DNA from: Solobacterium sp.
GTDB lineage: Bacteria; Bacillota_I; Bacilli_A; Erysipelotrichales; Erysipelotrichaceae
Direction of reading: 5' to 3'
Assembly (NCBI GenBank): GCA_022486935.1
Contig: JAKVJO010000006.1
Location: 1-42,511, forward strand
DNA: 42,511 nucleotides
Of this stretch, positions 25,097 through 34,033 are shown in pieces; position 1 is the stretch's first letter; the number at the start of each line of letters is the position of its first letter. Both the position numbers and the translations under genes were made by a program. The notes beneath the pieces are model-generated. The model saw only the letters and a list, made by a program, of their open reading frames with translations, was not told where the DNA came from and did no database searches.

Positions 25097-25116
25097 CTTG
25101 AATTATGATGGAATGA

Positions 25117-26298
25117 TCAGTGGTGGAACAGACGGATGCCGCAGAATGCCATGACAATACCGTACTTGTCACAGGTTTCAATGACCTGATCATCACGGAT
25201 GGAACCGCCCGGTTCCACAATGGCAGTCACGCCGCTGCGGTGTGCACGCTCAATATTGTCGCCGAATGGGAAGAAGGCATCAGAGCCCAGTGCCACACCG
25301 GTTACCTGGCTCAGCCATGCTTTCTTTTCTTCTGCAGTTAACGGAGCCGGCTGTGCCTTGAAGGTATTCTGCCAGACATCGTTGCCGATCGCATCTTCCG
25401 GGGTATCGCCAAGATAGACATCAATGGCATTGTCACGGTCCGGACGTTTGATATCATCACGGAACGGCAGGTTCAGTACTTTCGGCATATGGCGCAGCTG
25501 CCAGTGATCTGCTTTTTCTCCGGCAAGACGTGTGCAGTGGATCCGGCTCTGCTGGCCAGCCCCGACACCGATGGTCTGACCATCCTGTACATAGCAGACA
25601 CTGTTGGACTGGGTATACTTCAGCACGATCAGGCTCATGACAAGATCCTGTTTCTGCTGTTCGCTGAGAGTCTTGTTGGCAGTCACGATATTCTGAAGCA
25701 TGGTGGTCTCGTTGATCTCAAGATCCTGGCGGCCCTGTTCAAAGGTGACTCCGTAAACCGTACGGCGTTCAATCGGATCCGGTACATACTCCGGGTCAAT
25801 CTGGACAACATTGTAGCCGCCCTTCTTCTTTGCCTTCAGAATCTCCAGGGCATCCGCATCATAGCCCGGGGCAATGACACCGTCAGAGACTTCTTTCTTG
25901 ATCAGCAGTGCAGTGGAACGGTCGCATACATCTGAAAGTGCAATCCAGTCGCCAAAGGAAGACATGCGGTCAGCGCCGCGTGCTCTTGCATAGGCACATG
26001 CCAGCGGGGACAGTTCCATCTCTGAATCCAGATGATACATCTGTCTCAGTGTCTCATCCAGCGGATTGCCGACTGCTGCACCGGCCGGGGAAACATGCTT
26101 GAAACTGGCAGCGGACGGTTTGCCCAGTGCCTTCTTCAGATCCCTGACCAGCTGATAGCTGTTGAACGCATCCAGAAAGTTGATATAGCCCGGACGTCCG
26201 TTGAGAATCGTAACCGGAAGTTCAGATCCGTCTGCCATGAAAATCCTGGCCGGCTTCTGATTTGGATTGGTGCCGTACTTCAGTTGAAATTCGTTCAT
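25117..26298 (-). CDS. Stand-alone AICAR transformylase (PurH C-terminal domain type)
   Basis: A 393-residue AICAR formyltransferase, transferring a formyl group from 10-formyl-THF to AICAR to make FAICAR. It corresponds to the C-terminal part of bifunctional PurH and lacks the N-terminal IMP cyclohydrolase domain. Key segments are SFKHVSPAGAAVG, which holds the catalytic Lys-His, GVGAGQQSR, and GSDAFFPFGDNIE near the end. The neighbouring gene supplies the cyclohydrolase. I used the ATG at 26298, ten bases after GGAGG; a TTG two codons earlier is also possible. It follows the purO stop directly, suggesting coupling. Confidence 0.92.
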   Translation of the reverse strand: MNEFQLKYGTNPNQKPARIFMADGSELPVTILNGRPGYINFLDAFNSYQLVRDLKKALGKPSAASFKHVSPAGAAVGNPLDETLRQMYHLDSEMELSPLACAYARARGADRMSSFGDWIALSDVCDRSTALLIKKEVSDGVIAPGYDADALEILKAKKKGGYNVVQIDPEYVPDPIERRTVYGVTFEQGRQDLEINETTMLQNIVTANKTLSEQQKQDLVMSLIVLKYTQSNSVCYVQDGQTIGVGAGQQSRIHCTRLAGEKADHWQLRHMPKVLNLPFRDDIKRPDRDNAIDVYLGDTPEDAIGNDVWQNTFKAQPAPLTAEEKKAWLSQVTGVALGSDAFFPFGDNIERAHRSGVTAIVEPGGSIRDDQVIETCDKYGIVMAFCGIRLFHH

Positions 26299-26304
26299 CG
26301 TCAA

Positions 26305-27042
26305 TCATTCCTCCGTCTTCTGATACTTGTTGATGATCACATCTTCAAAGCTGCCATCACTCAGTGTAATTGCCCTGACAAACAGGCTGACTTTGTTATC
26401 TTCATTCAATGCCTTGAACAGTTCTGCAGCGTAGGCATGCGGATCACTTTCATTGACTGCGACCTTGATCGGTTCACCGGCAAAGCTTGGAATCGGACTG
26501 CCGTTTTTCTCATAGGTGGTAATCAGGTGGCCTTCTCCAATCAGCGGCTCCGGATAGTCAAATGTCTGCTGTTCCATGCTGGCTTCGTTCAGCTCATTGC
26601 TCTTGAGGATGCCGAGCTTGTAAGAGCCGGTATGCATATCCACAACACCGGAGATCCGCGGCGTGTAGTTCGGTGCATCATCTTCAAAGCGTCTTCCAGA
26701 CAGTGCTGCTTCAAAGGCATAGCCCGGGAAGCGGTTCTCTTCAATATACTCATAGATCGTATCAGTCTGATTGCCGTTGGTGACAATCGTCGTGTCATTG
26801 ATCGTACGCACTGCATTGTAGATAATCAGATGCGGATCTTCCATCTTGGAAGGATCTGCAGCGACGGTGCGGATTCCGCTGCCGTCTTCCAGTGTTTCAA
26901 ACACCCGGTTGCGGCTGTTGGCACTGCGGCCCATGATCCAGTAGGCGATCATTGCCTTTGTTCCGTCTGAAGAAAGTCCGATGCAGATACCGCGTCCTGG
27001 ATACTCATTGCCTGAGAGATACTTGAACAGATTCTTCTTCAT
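26305..27042 (-). CDS. purO: PurO-type IMP cyclohydrolase
   Basis: A 245-residue protein of the IMP cyclohydrolase family first known from archaeal PurO, which closes FAICAR to IMP. Visible family features are the N-terminal YLSGNEYPGRGI, IAYWIMGRSANSRNRVF, DPHLIIYNA and the central PNYTPRISGVVD. No ATP-grasp or methylglyoxal-synthase-like domain is present, so it is unrelated to the PurH N-terminal domain. It lies between purN (12-base gap) and the stand-alone AICAR transformylase, exactly where it replaces the missing half of PurH. Such bacterial PurO genes are known in some Bacillota. Confidence 0.9.
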   Translation of the reverse strand: MKKNLFKYLSGNEYPGRGICIGLSSDGTKAMIAYWIMGRSANSRNRVFETLEDGSGIRTVAADPSKMEDPHLIIYNAVRTINDTTIVTNGNQTDTIYEYIEENRFPGYAFEAALSGRRFEDDAPNYTPRISGVVDMHTGSYKLGILKSNELNEASMEQQTFDYPEPLIGEGHLITTYEKNGSPIPSFAGEPIKVAVNESDPHAYAAELFKALNEDNKVSLFVRAITLSDGSFEDVIINKYQKTEE

Positions 27043-27054
27043 GTCTTCCCTTCC

Positions 27055-27648
27055 TCACACTTCCCCATTGCACACCATGGCAATGGCTTTCGGCAGAAGC
27101 ACCCATTCCGCTTCTGTCATAATCCGTTTCTGCAGTGTTTCCGGTGTATCGTCAGCGTGTACTTCCACTGCCTTCTGCAGCAGGATCGGTCCGCCGTCAC
27201 ACTCTTCATTTACAAAGTGCACGGTTGCCCCGCTCACTTTGACACCGCGCTTCAATGCGGCCTCATGCACTCTCAGCCCATAGTAGCCAGGTCCGCAGAA
27301 ACTCGGGATCAGACTTGGATGGACATTCAGGATGCGGTTTGGATAAGCCTGGATGACCTTGGGGCCAAGCACGGAAAGAAATCCTGCCAGTACCACCAGA
27401 TCAATCTCATGTGACTTCAGTACAGCGATCAGTGCTTCATCAAAGGACACGCTGTCACTGTAGTCTTTTCTTCTGACCACTGCAGTCTCGACATGAAACT
27501 GCTCTGCCCGCTTCAGTGCGTAGATATCAGGCTTGCTGGCAACGACCAGTGTCACCTTCCCGTTGGGATTCTCCCCGCGGGCCTCACTGTCGAGAATTGC
27601 CTGCAGATTGGTGCCGCCGCCGGATACCAGTACGGCAATCTTCATCAT
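27055..27648 (-). CDS. purN: Phosphoribosylglycinamide formyltransferase
   Basis: A 197-residue GAR transformylase that uses 10-formyl-THF for the third step of purine synthesis. The N-terminal [13 protein letters not shown] binds phosphate; the catalytic Asn-His lie in [10 protein letters not shown], the essential Asp in EECDGGPI, and the GATVHFV segment between them is conserved. The ATG overlaps the purM stop by four bases, so purM and purN are coupled. Confidence 0.95.
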   Translation of the reverse strand: MMKIAVLVSGGGTNLQAILDSEARGENPNGKVTLVVASKPDIYALKRAEQFHVETAVVRRKDYSDSVSFDEALIAVLKSHEIDLVVLAGFLSVLGPKVIQAYPNRILNVHPSLIPSFCGPGYYGLRVHEAALKRGVKVSGATVHFVNEECDGGPILLQKAVEVHADDTPETLQKRIMTEAEWVLLPKAIAMVCNGEV

Positions 27649-28685
27649 CGAAGATCAACTCCTTCGCCTTCGCCGATCACGCCGAGACGGTAAGCATCCT
27701 GGCCGTTCTGTTTCAGTATCGCAATGGTGTTGTCTGCGTCTTCTGCTGCGACTGTCATGATCATTCCGACACCCATATTATAGGTATTAAACATGTCACG
27801 TTCCGGAATATTTCCGGTTTCTGCAATCAGATTGAACAGTGCCGGGGTTCTGACATCTTTCTTTTCAATAACTGCACTGCAGCCCTTCTTCAGACTGCGC
27901 GGGATATTCTCGAAGAAGCCGCCGCCGGTAATGTGGGATACACCCTTCACCTTGATTTCTTTCATGACTGCCAGAACCGGCTTGACATAGATGACCGTCG
28001 GAGCCAGCAGTGCTTCACCCAGCGTGCAGCCGAGTTCATCATGATATTCTTTCAATACTTCCGGATGATTCTCCAGATCAAATACCCGGCGTACCAGGGA
28101 GAAGCCGTTGGAATGCACACCGGAAGAAGGCAGGGCAATGATCACATCGCCTTTCTGCATGGAACTGTTATCCAGGATCTTGCTCTTATCAACTGCACCG
28201 ACGGTAAAGCCAGCCAGATCATATTCATCCTCCGGATAGAAGCCCGGCATTTCGGCAGTCTCACCGCCGACCAGTGCGCAGTCTGCCTGTACGCAGCCTC
28301 CTGCGACGCCTTTGACAAGATCTGCAATCCGTTCCGGTACATTCTTGCCGCAGGCAATATAATCCAGGAAGAACAGCGGCTTTGCGCCTGCACAGATGAC
28401 GTCATTGACGCACATCGCAACACAGTCAATGCCGACCGTATCATGACGGTCCATGAAGTGGGCAATGCGCAGCTTGGTGCCGACACCGTCTGTTCCCGAG
28501 ATCAGTACCGGATGCGGCATATCCGTGCAGTCCAGTTCAAAGAGACCGCCGAATCCGCCCAGTCCGCCGATACAGTGTTCATTCATGGTGCGGTTTACAT
28601 ACTGCTTCATCAATTCCACTGCTTTGTAGCCGGCGGTGATATCAACACCTGCTGCGGCATAGCTTGCTGAATAGCTCTTTTCCAT
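27645..28685 (-). CDS. purM: Phosphoribosylformylglycinamidine cyclo-ligase
   Basis: A 346-residue AIR synthetase, closing the imidazole ring from FGAM with ATP. Typical segments are [11 protein letters not shown] at the N-terminus, [26 protein letters not shown] and [13 protein letters not shown]. The length is standard and AGGAGG precedes the ATG. It lies 25 bases downstream of purF. Confidence 0.96.
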   Translation of the reverse strand: MEKSYSASYAAAGVDITAGYKAVELMKQYVNRTMNEHCIGGLGGFGGLFELDCTDMPHPVLISGTDGVGTKLRIAHFMDRHDTVGIDCVAMCVNDVICAGAKPLFFLDYIACGKNVPERIADLVKGVAGGCVQADCALVGGETAEMPGFYPEDEYDLAGFTVGAVDKSKILDNSSMQKGDVIIALPSSGVHSNGFSLVRRVFDLENHPEVLKEYHDELGCTLGEALLAPTVIYVKPVLAVMKEIKVKGVSHITGGGFFENIPRSLKKGCSAVIEKKDVRTPALFNLIAETGNIPERDMFNTYNMGVGMIMTVAAEDADNTIAILKQNGQDAYRLGVIGEGEGVDLR

Positions 28686-28710
28686 CTTTCGTGGCCTCCT
28701 CTTTTCCTGC

Positions 28711-30180
28711 TCAGTCTTTTCCGGTCTGCTGTTCGCTCAGCGGCCGGTCATATACAATGTCCATCGTTTCCTTCGGCGGATCAACCGGATAATGTCCGGT
28801 GAAGCAGCCGGTGCAGTATTGGCACTTGCTATTGGGGCAGAGCTGCTGCACATGTTCCACACTCAGATAACCCAGGGAATCTGCCCCCAGGATCTCGTTG
28901 ATTTCTTCCACACTGTGGCCGGTTGCGACCAGCAGTTTCTCATCCGGAATATCCGTTCCGAAATAGCAGGGATGGCCAAACGGCGGTGCAGATACCCGGA
29001 AGTGCACTTCCGTAGCTCCGGCCTCACGTAAGAGGTCAATGATTCTTGCACTGGTAGTGCCGCGGACAATGGAGTCATCAATCAATACAACCCGCTTGCC
29101 TTCCACTGTGGAACGGATCACGTTCAGTTTGATCCGGACACTGCTTTCACGCTGCGCCTGACTGCCCTGGATAAAGGTACGGCCGACATACTTGTTCTTG
29201 ATGAAGCCGTGTCCGTAGGGAATGCCGCTTTCAATCGCATAGCCGAGTGCCGCATCCAGTCCGGAATCCGGAACGCCGATGACGACATCCGCATCAACCG
29301 GATGTTCCTTGGCAAGGAATGCGCCTGCTCTCAAACGTGCTTCATGGACACTGGTTCCGTCAATGACAGAATCAGGTCTTGCAAAGTAGACATACTCAAA
29401 GACGCACATGGTGTGCGGTGCAGTATTGCAGTGGGTACGGATGCTGCGCAGACCATTCGCATCTGCCGCAACAATCTCGCCCGGTTCCACATCTCTTACA
29501 AATTCAGCACCGACGGCATCCAGGGCACAGGACTCAGACGCAAATACCCAGCCATTGCCCTCTTTCAGTTTGCCGATGCATAACGGTCTGAAGCCGTTTG
29601 GATCACGCACGGCAATCAACTTGGTGTTGGTCATGATGACAAGACTGTAGGCACCCTTGATGATGTCCATCGTCTTGCATACAGCTGTTTCAATATCCGG
29701 AGAGGTCAGACGGTACTGGGTCAGAAGATAGCCGATGACTTCGGTATCAGAAGTGCCATGAAAGATGGAACCTTTCATTTCCAGTTTGTGTCTCAGTTCC
29801 GGTGCGTTGGTCAGATTGCCATTATGGGCAAGTGCCATGGCGCCTTTGCAGTGATGCAGGATCATCGGCTGCGCGTTGGAACGGGTGCGTCTGCCGCTGG
29901 TCGCATAACGGACATGGCCGGTTGCCATACGGGCACCCTGCGGAAGATCTTCCAGTACCCTTGGAGTAAATACTTCAGAGACCAGACCGAGATCACGGTA
30001 TCCATTCAGCACGCCATCCACATTCAGGGCAATGCCGCAGGATTCCTGTCCGCGGTGCTGCAGTGCATAGAGTGCACTGTATACCGCACTGACCATATCT
30101 GTCGTGCCGGTTGAATCACAGATGCCGAAGACGCCGCATTCTTCATGCAGGGCTGAATCAAGTTCTGTCACATCACGCAT
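28711..30180 (-). CDS. purF: Amidophosphoribosyltransferase
   Basis: A 489-residue enzyme for the committed step, converting PRPP and glutamine to phosphoribosylamine. The N-terminal 14 residues look like a propeptide removed to expose the nucleophile Cys15 (EECGVFGI). The Ntn glutaminase domain continues with GHVRYATSG and AHNGNLTN; the phosphoribosyltransferase domain has [13 protein letters not shown]. Cysteines in [19 protein letters not shown] and CPNSKCQYC fit the [4Fe-4S] cluster of the B. subtilis type, which makes the enzyme oxygen-labile. GGGAGGG lies upstream of the ATG. Confidence 0.96.
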   Translation of the reverse strand: MRDVTELDSALHEECGVFGICDSTGTTDMVSAVYSALYALQHRGQESCGIALNVDGVLNGYRDLGLVSEVFTPRVLEDLPQGARMATGHVRYATSGRRTRSNAQPMILHHCKGAMALAHNGNLTNAPELRHKLEMKGSIFHGTSDTEVIGYLLTQYRLTSPDIETAVCKTMDIIKGAYSLVIMTNTKLIAVRDPNGFRPLCIGKLKEGNGWVFASESCALDAVGAEFVRDVEPGEIVAADANGLRSIRTHCNTAPHTMCVFEYVYFARPDSVIDGTSVHEARLRAGAFLAKEHPVDADVVIGVPDSGLDAALGYAIESGIPYGHGFIKNKYVGRTFIQGSQAQRESSVRIKLNVIRSTVEGKRVVLIDDSIVRGTTSARIIDLLREAGATEVHFRVSAPPFGHPCYFGTDIPDEKLLVATGHSVEEINEILGADSLGYLSVEHVQQLCPNSKCQYCTGCFTGHYPVDPPKETMDIVYDRPLSEQQTGKD

Positions 30181-30232
30181 GCCGGAATAACCCTCCCTTT
30201 ATCATCAAGTTACTTCAGTACTCTGGTAATGA

Positions 30233-30946
30233 TTATTTCAGAAGACGCTTCATGACTTCCTGGTAGGCATCTGCTTCTCCGCCCATGTTGCGGCGGAACA
30301 GGTCCTTGTCCAGATGTGCTCCGGTTGTGGCATCCCAGAAGCGGCAGGTATCCGGGCTGATTTCATCGGCCAGGATGATGGTGCCGTCTGACAGTCTGCC
30401 AAACTCCAGTTTGAAGTCGATCAGGCGGATATTGGCATCGAGCATGATGCCCTTGAGAATCTCGTTGATCTTGAATGCGTAGTTGGTGATGGTATCAATT
30501 TCTTCCTGGGTTGCAAGTTCGAGCGCCAGTGCATAGTAATGATTGATGAACGGATCATGCAGTGCATCATCCTTATAGCTGAATTCCAGGATCGGGGTCT
30601 TGAAGACTTTGCCTTCCGGTACGCCCATGCGCAGGGAGAAATGACCTGCTGCAACGTTGCGGATAATGACTTCCAGCGGAACGATGGATACTTTCTTGAC
30701 CAGCGTATCGCGGTCATTCAGTTCTTCTACATAGTGAGTCGGAATTCCTTCCTTCTCCAGTTTCTGCATCAGGGCATTGGAGAGCTTGTTGTTGACAACT
30801 CCCTTGCCGCGGATAGTGCCCTTCTTTTCACCGTCACCTGCGGTTGCGTCATCCTTGTAATGAACCATGACGATTTCAGGATCACTGGTAGCGAATACTT
30901 TTTTGGCTTTGCCTTCATACAGCTGTTCTTTGATTTCGACGTTCAT
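30233..30946 (-). CDS. purC: SAICAR synthetase
   Basis: A 237-residue ligase joining aspartate to CAIR with ATP. The N-terminal YEGKAKKVF, the central VEELNDRDTLVKKV and EVIIRNVAAGHF, and LIDFKLEFG and ILADEISPDTCR are diagnostic. The length fits the short bacterial form. It follows purE after 38 bases; GGGAGAG lies ahead of the ATG. Confidence 0.96.
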   Translation of the reverse strand: MNVEIKEQLYEGKAKKVFATSDPEIVMVHYKDDATAGDGEKKGTIRGKGVVNNKLSNALMQKLEKEGIPTHYVEELNDRDTLVKKVSIVPLEVIIRNVAAGHFSLRMGVPEGKVFKTPILEFSYKDDALHDPFINHYYALALELATQEEIDTITNYAFKINEILKGIMLDANIRLIDFKLEFGRLSDGTIILADEISPDTCRFWDATTGAHLDKDLFRRNMGGEADAYQEVMKRLLK

Positions 30947-30984
30947 CTTCTTACACTCTCCCTTTTGTTTTATATCAGAACTCT

Positions 30985-31491
30985 TCAGAGTTCGGTTGCT
31001 TCCAGACTGACTGCCTGATCCTTTTTGGCGATTGCTTCTGCGGTATCCTTGCGGAACTGAATCAGTTTTTCTGACAGTTCTACGTTGCCCAGTGCAAGAA
31101 TGGAAATTGCCAGATATGCCGCATTCTTGGCACCGTTGATGGCAACGGTTGCGACTGGATAGCCAGATGGCATCTGGACTGTTGCCAGCAGTGCGTCAAG
31201 TCCATCGCATGCCCCGCCCTTCATGGGAATGCCGATGACCGGCAGGATGCTGTTTGCCGCAAATGCTCCGGCAAGATGCGCTGCCATGCCGGCTGCACAG
31301 ATAATGACGCCATAGCCATTCTTCTGTGCGTCCTTTGCAAATGCTGCTGCGGCTTCCGGTGTACGGTGAGCGGAAATCACATGTGCCTCAAATGGAACAT
31401 TGAACTGTTTCAGTACGGTACAGGCCCCCTTGACGGTTGGCCAGTCGCTGTCGGAACCCATAATCACTGCAACTTTTTTGATTTCACTCAT
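30985..31491 (-). CDS. purE: PurE-type AIR/N5-CAIR carboxylase or mutase
   Basis: A 168-residue PurE with the conserved [15 protein letters not shown] and AGMAAHLAG...LPVIGIP segments, which shape the AIR site. PurE class I needs PurK to make N5-CAIR, while class II carboxylates AIR directly. No purK gene is in this operon, so either PurK is elsewhere or this is a direct carboxylase. I used the ATG at 31491, preceded by AAGGAC, because the longer reading frame (to 31584) runs back through an intrinsic terminator. It is the first gene of the pur operon and sits behind a structured leader. Confidence 0.94.
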   Translation of the reverse strand: MSEIKKVAVIMGSDSDWPTVKGACTVLKQFNVPFEAHVISAHRTPEAAAAFAKDAQKNGYGVIICAAGMAAHLAGAFAANSILPVIGIPMKGGACDGLDALLATVQMPSGYPVATVAINGAKNAAYLAISILALGNVELSEKLIQFRKDTAEAIAKKDQAVSLEATEL

Positions 31492-31511
31492 CGTCCTTGT
31501 CCTTTCAAACG

Positions 31512-31543
31512 AAAAAAAGCGCAGTGCCCTGAAGGTACCGCGC
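31512..31543 (-). terminator. Intrinsic terminator inside the purE leader
   Basis: On the minus strand GCGCGGTACC and GGCACTGCGC pair over ten bases with one mismatch around a TTCAG loop, followed by seven T. It stands 20 bases before the purE ATG, within the transcribed leader, which is the layout of an attenuator. Confidence 0.85.
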
Positions 31544-31675
31544 CTATTGTGCAGATACTCTGCTCCCCTGAAGAGGTGCAGCAAATCCGTCCATGCAAAT
31601 TAGAGACGCCAAATGGTCTGTTTGATACAAAGCGTTCACCAGTCATCATTGGTCTTTGCATGGCATTAGTCTATA
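31544..31675 (-). promoter_or_regulatory. Structured leader and promoter of the pur operon
   Basis: A putative -10 TATAGA lies at 31670-31675 on the minus strand; the -35 (TTGTTT at 31691-31696, spacing 15) is weak. From the predicted start near 31663 the RNA begins with CCATGCAAA, which pairs perfectly over nine bases with TTTGCATGG (31591-31599). Inside this stem a competing helix of ATGCAAAG with CTTTGTAT and a small ACCA/TGGT hairpin are possible. A second hairpin spans 31560-31581, then comes the terminator. The layout suggests a riboswitch or other attenuation device for purine synthesis, but I could not match it to a known class. Confidence 0.5.
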
Positions 31676-31782
31676 GCCCTGCAAGGTAAAAAACAAGCAG
31701 TAAACAAATGAAAATATGCTGTAAGCAATGAAACATTGTTGAATGCTTCACGAGGCGAACGATGTATCCGCTTTCGGGCTGA

Positions 31783-32405
31783 TTATCTTGGCCCGTGACC
31801 GCCGCCGGGACCGCCCATTCCGCCACGTCCCCGACCGCCATTGCCAGGGCCGCCCATTCTTCCGCCACCCATGTTGCGTCCGCCGCCGCGGGGCATTCCC
31901 ATGCCGGGACCCGGACCGAAGCCCGGTGTTCTCATCGGCGGTACATAGTGAGGTCTTGGCCGTGAGAAGATCGGAATGAATATCGGCAGGATCCGTTCCG
32001 TCGGACGTACCGGCGTGTCATTGATCGTATAGCCGTCCGGCTGGAAGTAGCGCACATTGCCAGCCGGATCATAGACCGCAATCCGCATGTTGTAGCTGGC
32101 CAGCAGTTTGGCAGTCTCAATGGCATTCTCTTCCGGAATATCGTTATAGAGATACGCCGGCAGTGACTTCAGAATGGAAGTCGCATCACTCGGGGTGAGA
32201 TTCAGTGCATTCTCCAGACTATGCAGGCATTGAACTCACTTCCTGCATAGTCTACCAGCACGACATCCCACGCCTGCTGGGCTGAGGATGATACGGTAGT
32301 GGATACTTCATTCGCTGTCTGATTCAGTGGGTAGCCGCAGTGCGGGCAGGATACTGCCTGGTCGGAAATACTTGCGCCGCATTCAGGGCATTTGATCATA
32401 GCCAT
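31783..32405 (-). pseudogene. Zinc-ribbon / L7/L12-C-like protein with Gly-rich tail, split by a -1 frameshift
   Basis: The ATG at 32405 (AAGGAG upstream) opens a zinc ribbon with Cys6, Cys9, Cys20 and Cys23 (CPECG, CPHCG), a Ser/Thr linker and the start of a domain beginning [10 protein letters not shown]. This frame stops at 32202. In the -1 frame the protein continues without interruption as [20 protein letters not shown] and onward to 31783. Read together, this part resembles the ribosomal L7/L12 C-terminal fold that often follows a zinc ribbon in Bacillota. The tail of about 50 residues is Gly/Arg/Pro-rich, with RGG-like repeats. The shift falls within a 12-base inverted repeat. It may be a real mutation, a sequencing error or programmed frameshifting. 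Confidence 0.6.
32216..32253. repeat. 12-base perfect inverted repeat at the frameshift site
   Basis: AGACTATGCAGG (32216-32227) and CCTGCATAGTCT (32242-32253) are perfect complements around a 14-base spacer, inside the zinc-ribbon gene and exactly where its reading frame breaks. Confidence 0.9.
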
Positions 32406-32459
32406 ACATTTACGCTCCTTCTTCTGTTCTATCTCTCTGCCAGAAAAAGACCTGTTTGA

Positions 32460-32936
32460 TTACTTGTGATACGGTTCGTGGTGCATGATTCTGAACGACC
32501 GGTATACCTGTTCCAATACCATGATCCTGCACAGCTGGTGCGGGAAGGTATTGTCTGAGAGTTTCCAGCGGAAGTCTGCCCGCTGGATCAGTTCCCTGCT
32601 CAATCCAAGGGAACCGCCGATGACGAAGTCGATACGGCTGTGTCCATGCAGCTGCAGATCCTGGATCTTTTCTGAAAGACCTACAGAATCACAGGGCTCA
32701 CCAGCCAGGTCCAGCAGGATGACATACTCCTGCGGCTTGATTGACTTGAGCAGACGCTCGCCTTCCAGTTTCTTCACTGCTTCATTTTCTGCAGCAGAGT
32801 TGGACTCCGGTGCTTTTTCATCACTGACTTCTGTCAGTTCAATCTTGTCATAGCCAGAAATCCGTTTGGTATATTCCCTGATGCCTTCCATCATCCACTT
32901 CTCGCGGGCTTTGCCGCAGGCAATGACGCGGATCAT
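32460..32936 (-). CDS. rlmH: 23S rRNA (pseudouridine1915-N3)-methyltransferase
   Basis: A 158-residue SPOUT methyltransferase that modifies pseudouridine 1915 in helix 69 of 23S rRNA on assembled ribosomes. The SAM-binding knot FVIGGSLGL and the conserved C-terminus HHEPYHK are intact, as is the N-terminal ACGKAREKW. The ATG overlaps the stop of the HtrA-like gene by four bases; this htrA-rlmH order is the one seen in Bacillus. Confidence 0.95.
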   Translation of the reverse strand: MIRVIACGKAREKWMMEGIREYTKRISGYDKIELTEVSDEKAPESNSAAENEAVKKLEGERLLKSIKPQEYVILLDLAGEPCDSVGLSEKIQDLQLHGHSRIDFVIGGSLGLSRELIQRADFRWKLSDNTFPHQLCRIMVLEQVYRSFRIMHHEPYHK

Positions 32937-34033
32937 TCCAGGGTCACACTGACAGACTGTGACGTACCGCCGCGGATCAGGGTTACATTGACCAAGTCAC
33001 CCGGTATGTGGCTGTACAGCACACTCATCAGGACTTTTTCATCTTCAACCGGTACGTCATCAATTTCCGTAATGATATCGCCGACGGCAATGCCGCTGAT
33101 TGATGCCGGTGAATTCTCCTGCACCTGCTCGATATAGACACCGGTTGTCTGATCCAGCATGATATTCAATGCATTCTTCTGATAGGTTTCCATCTCTGAA
33201 ACATTGGTTCCGGAAACACCCAGGTATCCGCGGGTGACTGTTCCGGTACTCTTCAGCTGCTCAGCAACTTTCTTTGCCTCGTTGGCGGAGACTGCATAAG
33301 CCATGCCGCTATTGCCGGCTGCACTGGAGAGACTGGAAGACAGGACGCCGACCAGTTCACCGGACAGGTTGACAATCGGGCCGCCGGTATTGGACTGGTT
33401 GATGGATACATCGCTCTCCATGACACTGACAATCCAGGAGCTGCCGGCTTCAGCAGACTCCCTCAGCAGATGGCCAGAGGAAGAGACAACACCGAAGCTG
33501 ACGGTGCCGGCTCCGGAATCTGCGCGTCTGCCGCCGATCGCAATGACATATTCACCTTCCTGAACGGAATCAGAATCCGTAAAGGTAATCGGGGTGACAT
33601 CAAAGGATGGGTTGGTCTTCAGCAGGGCAAGATCCGTGTCATCATCACTGCCGGCAATGCCTGCCTGCAGTTCAACACTGTTGTCAAAGCGGACCGTAAC
33701 GGTATCCGCATCAGCGAGCACTTTTGCATTGGTGAGAATGTCTGTTTCGGAGGAATCCGAAGAGTAGACAACACCGGACATGGAACGCAGCACTTCGCCA
33801 TTGGAATAAGCAGTGACTGTCACAATCTTTGACTGTGCTGCAGCCGCTGTCTTGGTGATATCCGTGGTATAGCCATTGACCGTATTATTGACAATGACTG
33901 AACCGGCAGTGCCGGAAGGCACGGCGTTATCTGCCGATGATGCGGCTGTCTGCTTAAGACTGTTCAGGCTGTACGTCAGATAGATGCACCATGCAAGGAG
34001 TACTGCTGCAGCTGCCCAGATCCACTTTTTCAT
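32933..34033 (-). CDS. HtrA-like membrane-anchored protein with degenerate protease triad
   Basis: A 366-residue HtrA/DegP relative: an N-terminal membrane anchor (about 5-22), a trypsin-like domain (about 60-250) and a C-terminal PDZ domain (about 260-366, GYLGVSG to the end). In active HtrA proteins the triad lies in TNxHV, DxDLAxL and GNSGGP. Here the first reads TNAKV (Lys104 for His) and the last SNTGGP (Thr216 for Ser), while Asp134 in DTDLALL remains. It should therefore lack normal serine-protease activity and act, if at all, as a binding or chaperone-like protein outside the membrane. I used the ATG at 34033 (AAGGCGG upstream); it overlaps the walJ end by about 80 bases. Confidence 0.85.
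   Translation of the reverse strand: MKKWIWAAAAVLLAWCIYLTYSLNSLKQTAASSADNAVPSGTAGSVIVNNTVNGYTTDITKTAAAAQSKIVTVTAYSNGEVLRSMSGVVYSSDSSETDILTNAKVLADADTVTVRFDNSVELQAGIAGSDDDTDLALLKTNPSFDVTPITFTDSDSVQEGEYVIAIGGRRADSGAGTVSFGVVSSSGHLLRESAEAGSSWIVSVMESDVSINQSNTGGPIVNLSGELVGVLSSSLSSAAGNSGMAYAVSANEAKKVAEQLKSTGTVTRGYLGVSGTNVSEMETYQKNALNIMLDQTTGVYIEQVQENSPASISGIAVGDIITEIDDVPVEDEKVLMSVLYSHIPGDLVNVTLIRGGTSQSVSVTLE

Noticed and set aside
31492-31584. Longer purE start adding 31 residues
   Set aside because: The extension is translated from the terminator and leader hairpins and has no homology to PurE; the ATG at 31491 fits the family start and has its own ribosome binding site.
31491-31650. Leader peptide of about 53 codons ending in an ATGA overlap with purE
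   Set aside because: An open frame exists, but there is no ribosome binding site ahead of its ATG and it runs through the hairpins and terminator.
31560-31663. ZTP (pfl) riboswitch ahead of purE
   Set aside because: TGACTGGTGAAC and GGGGAGC look like its conserved parts, but the stems that should join them are not complementary, the spacing of about 65 bases is not filled by a P2 hairpin, and the 3' CCGCC-type hairpin is absent.
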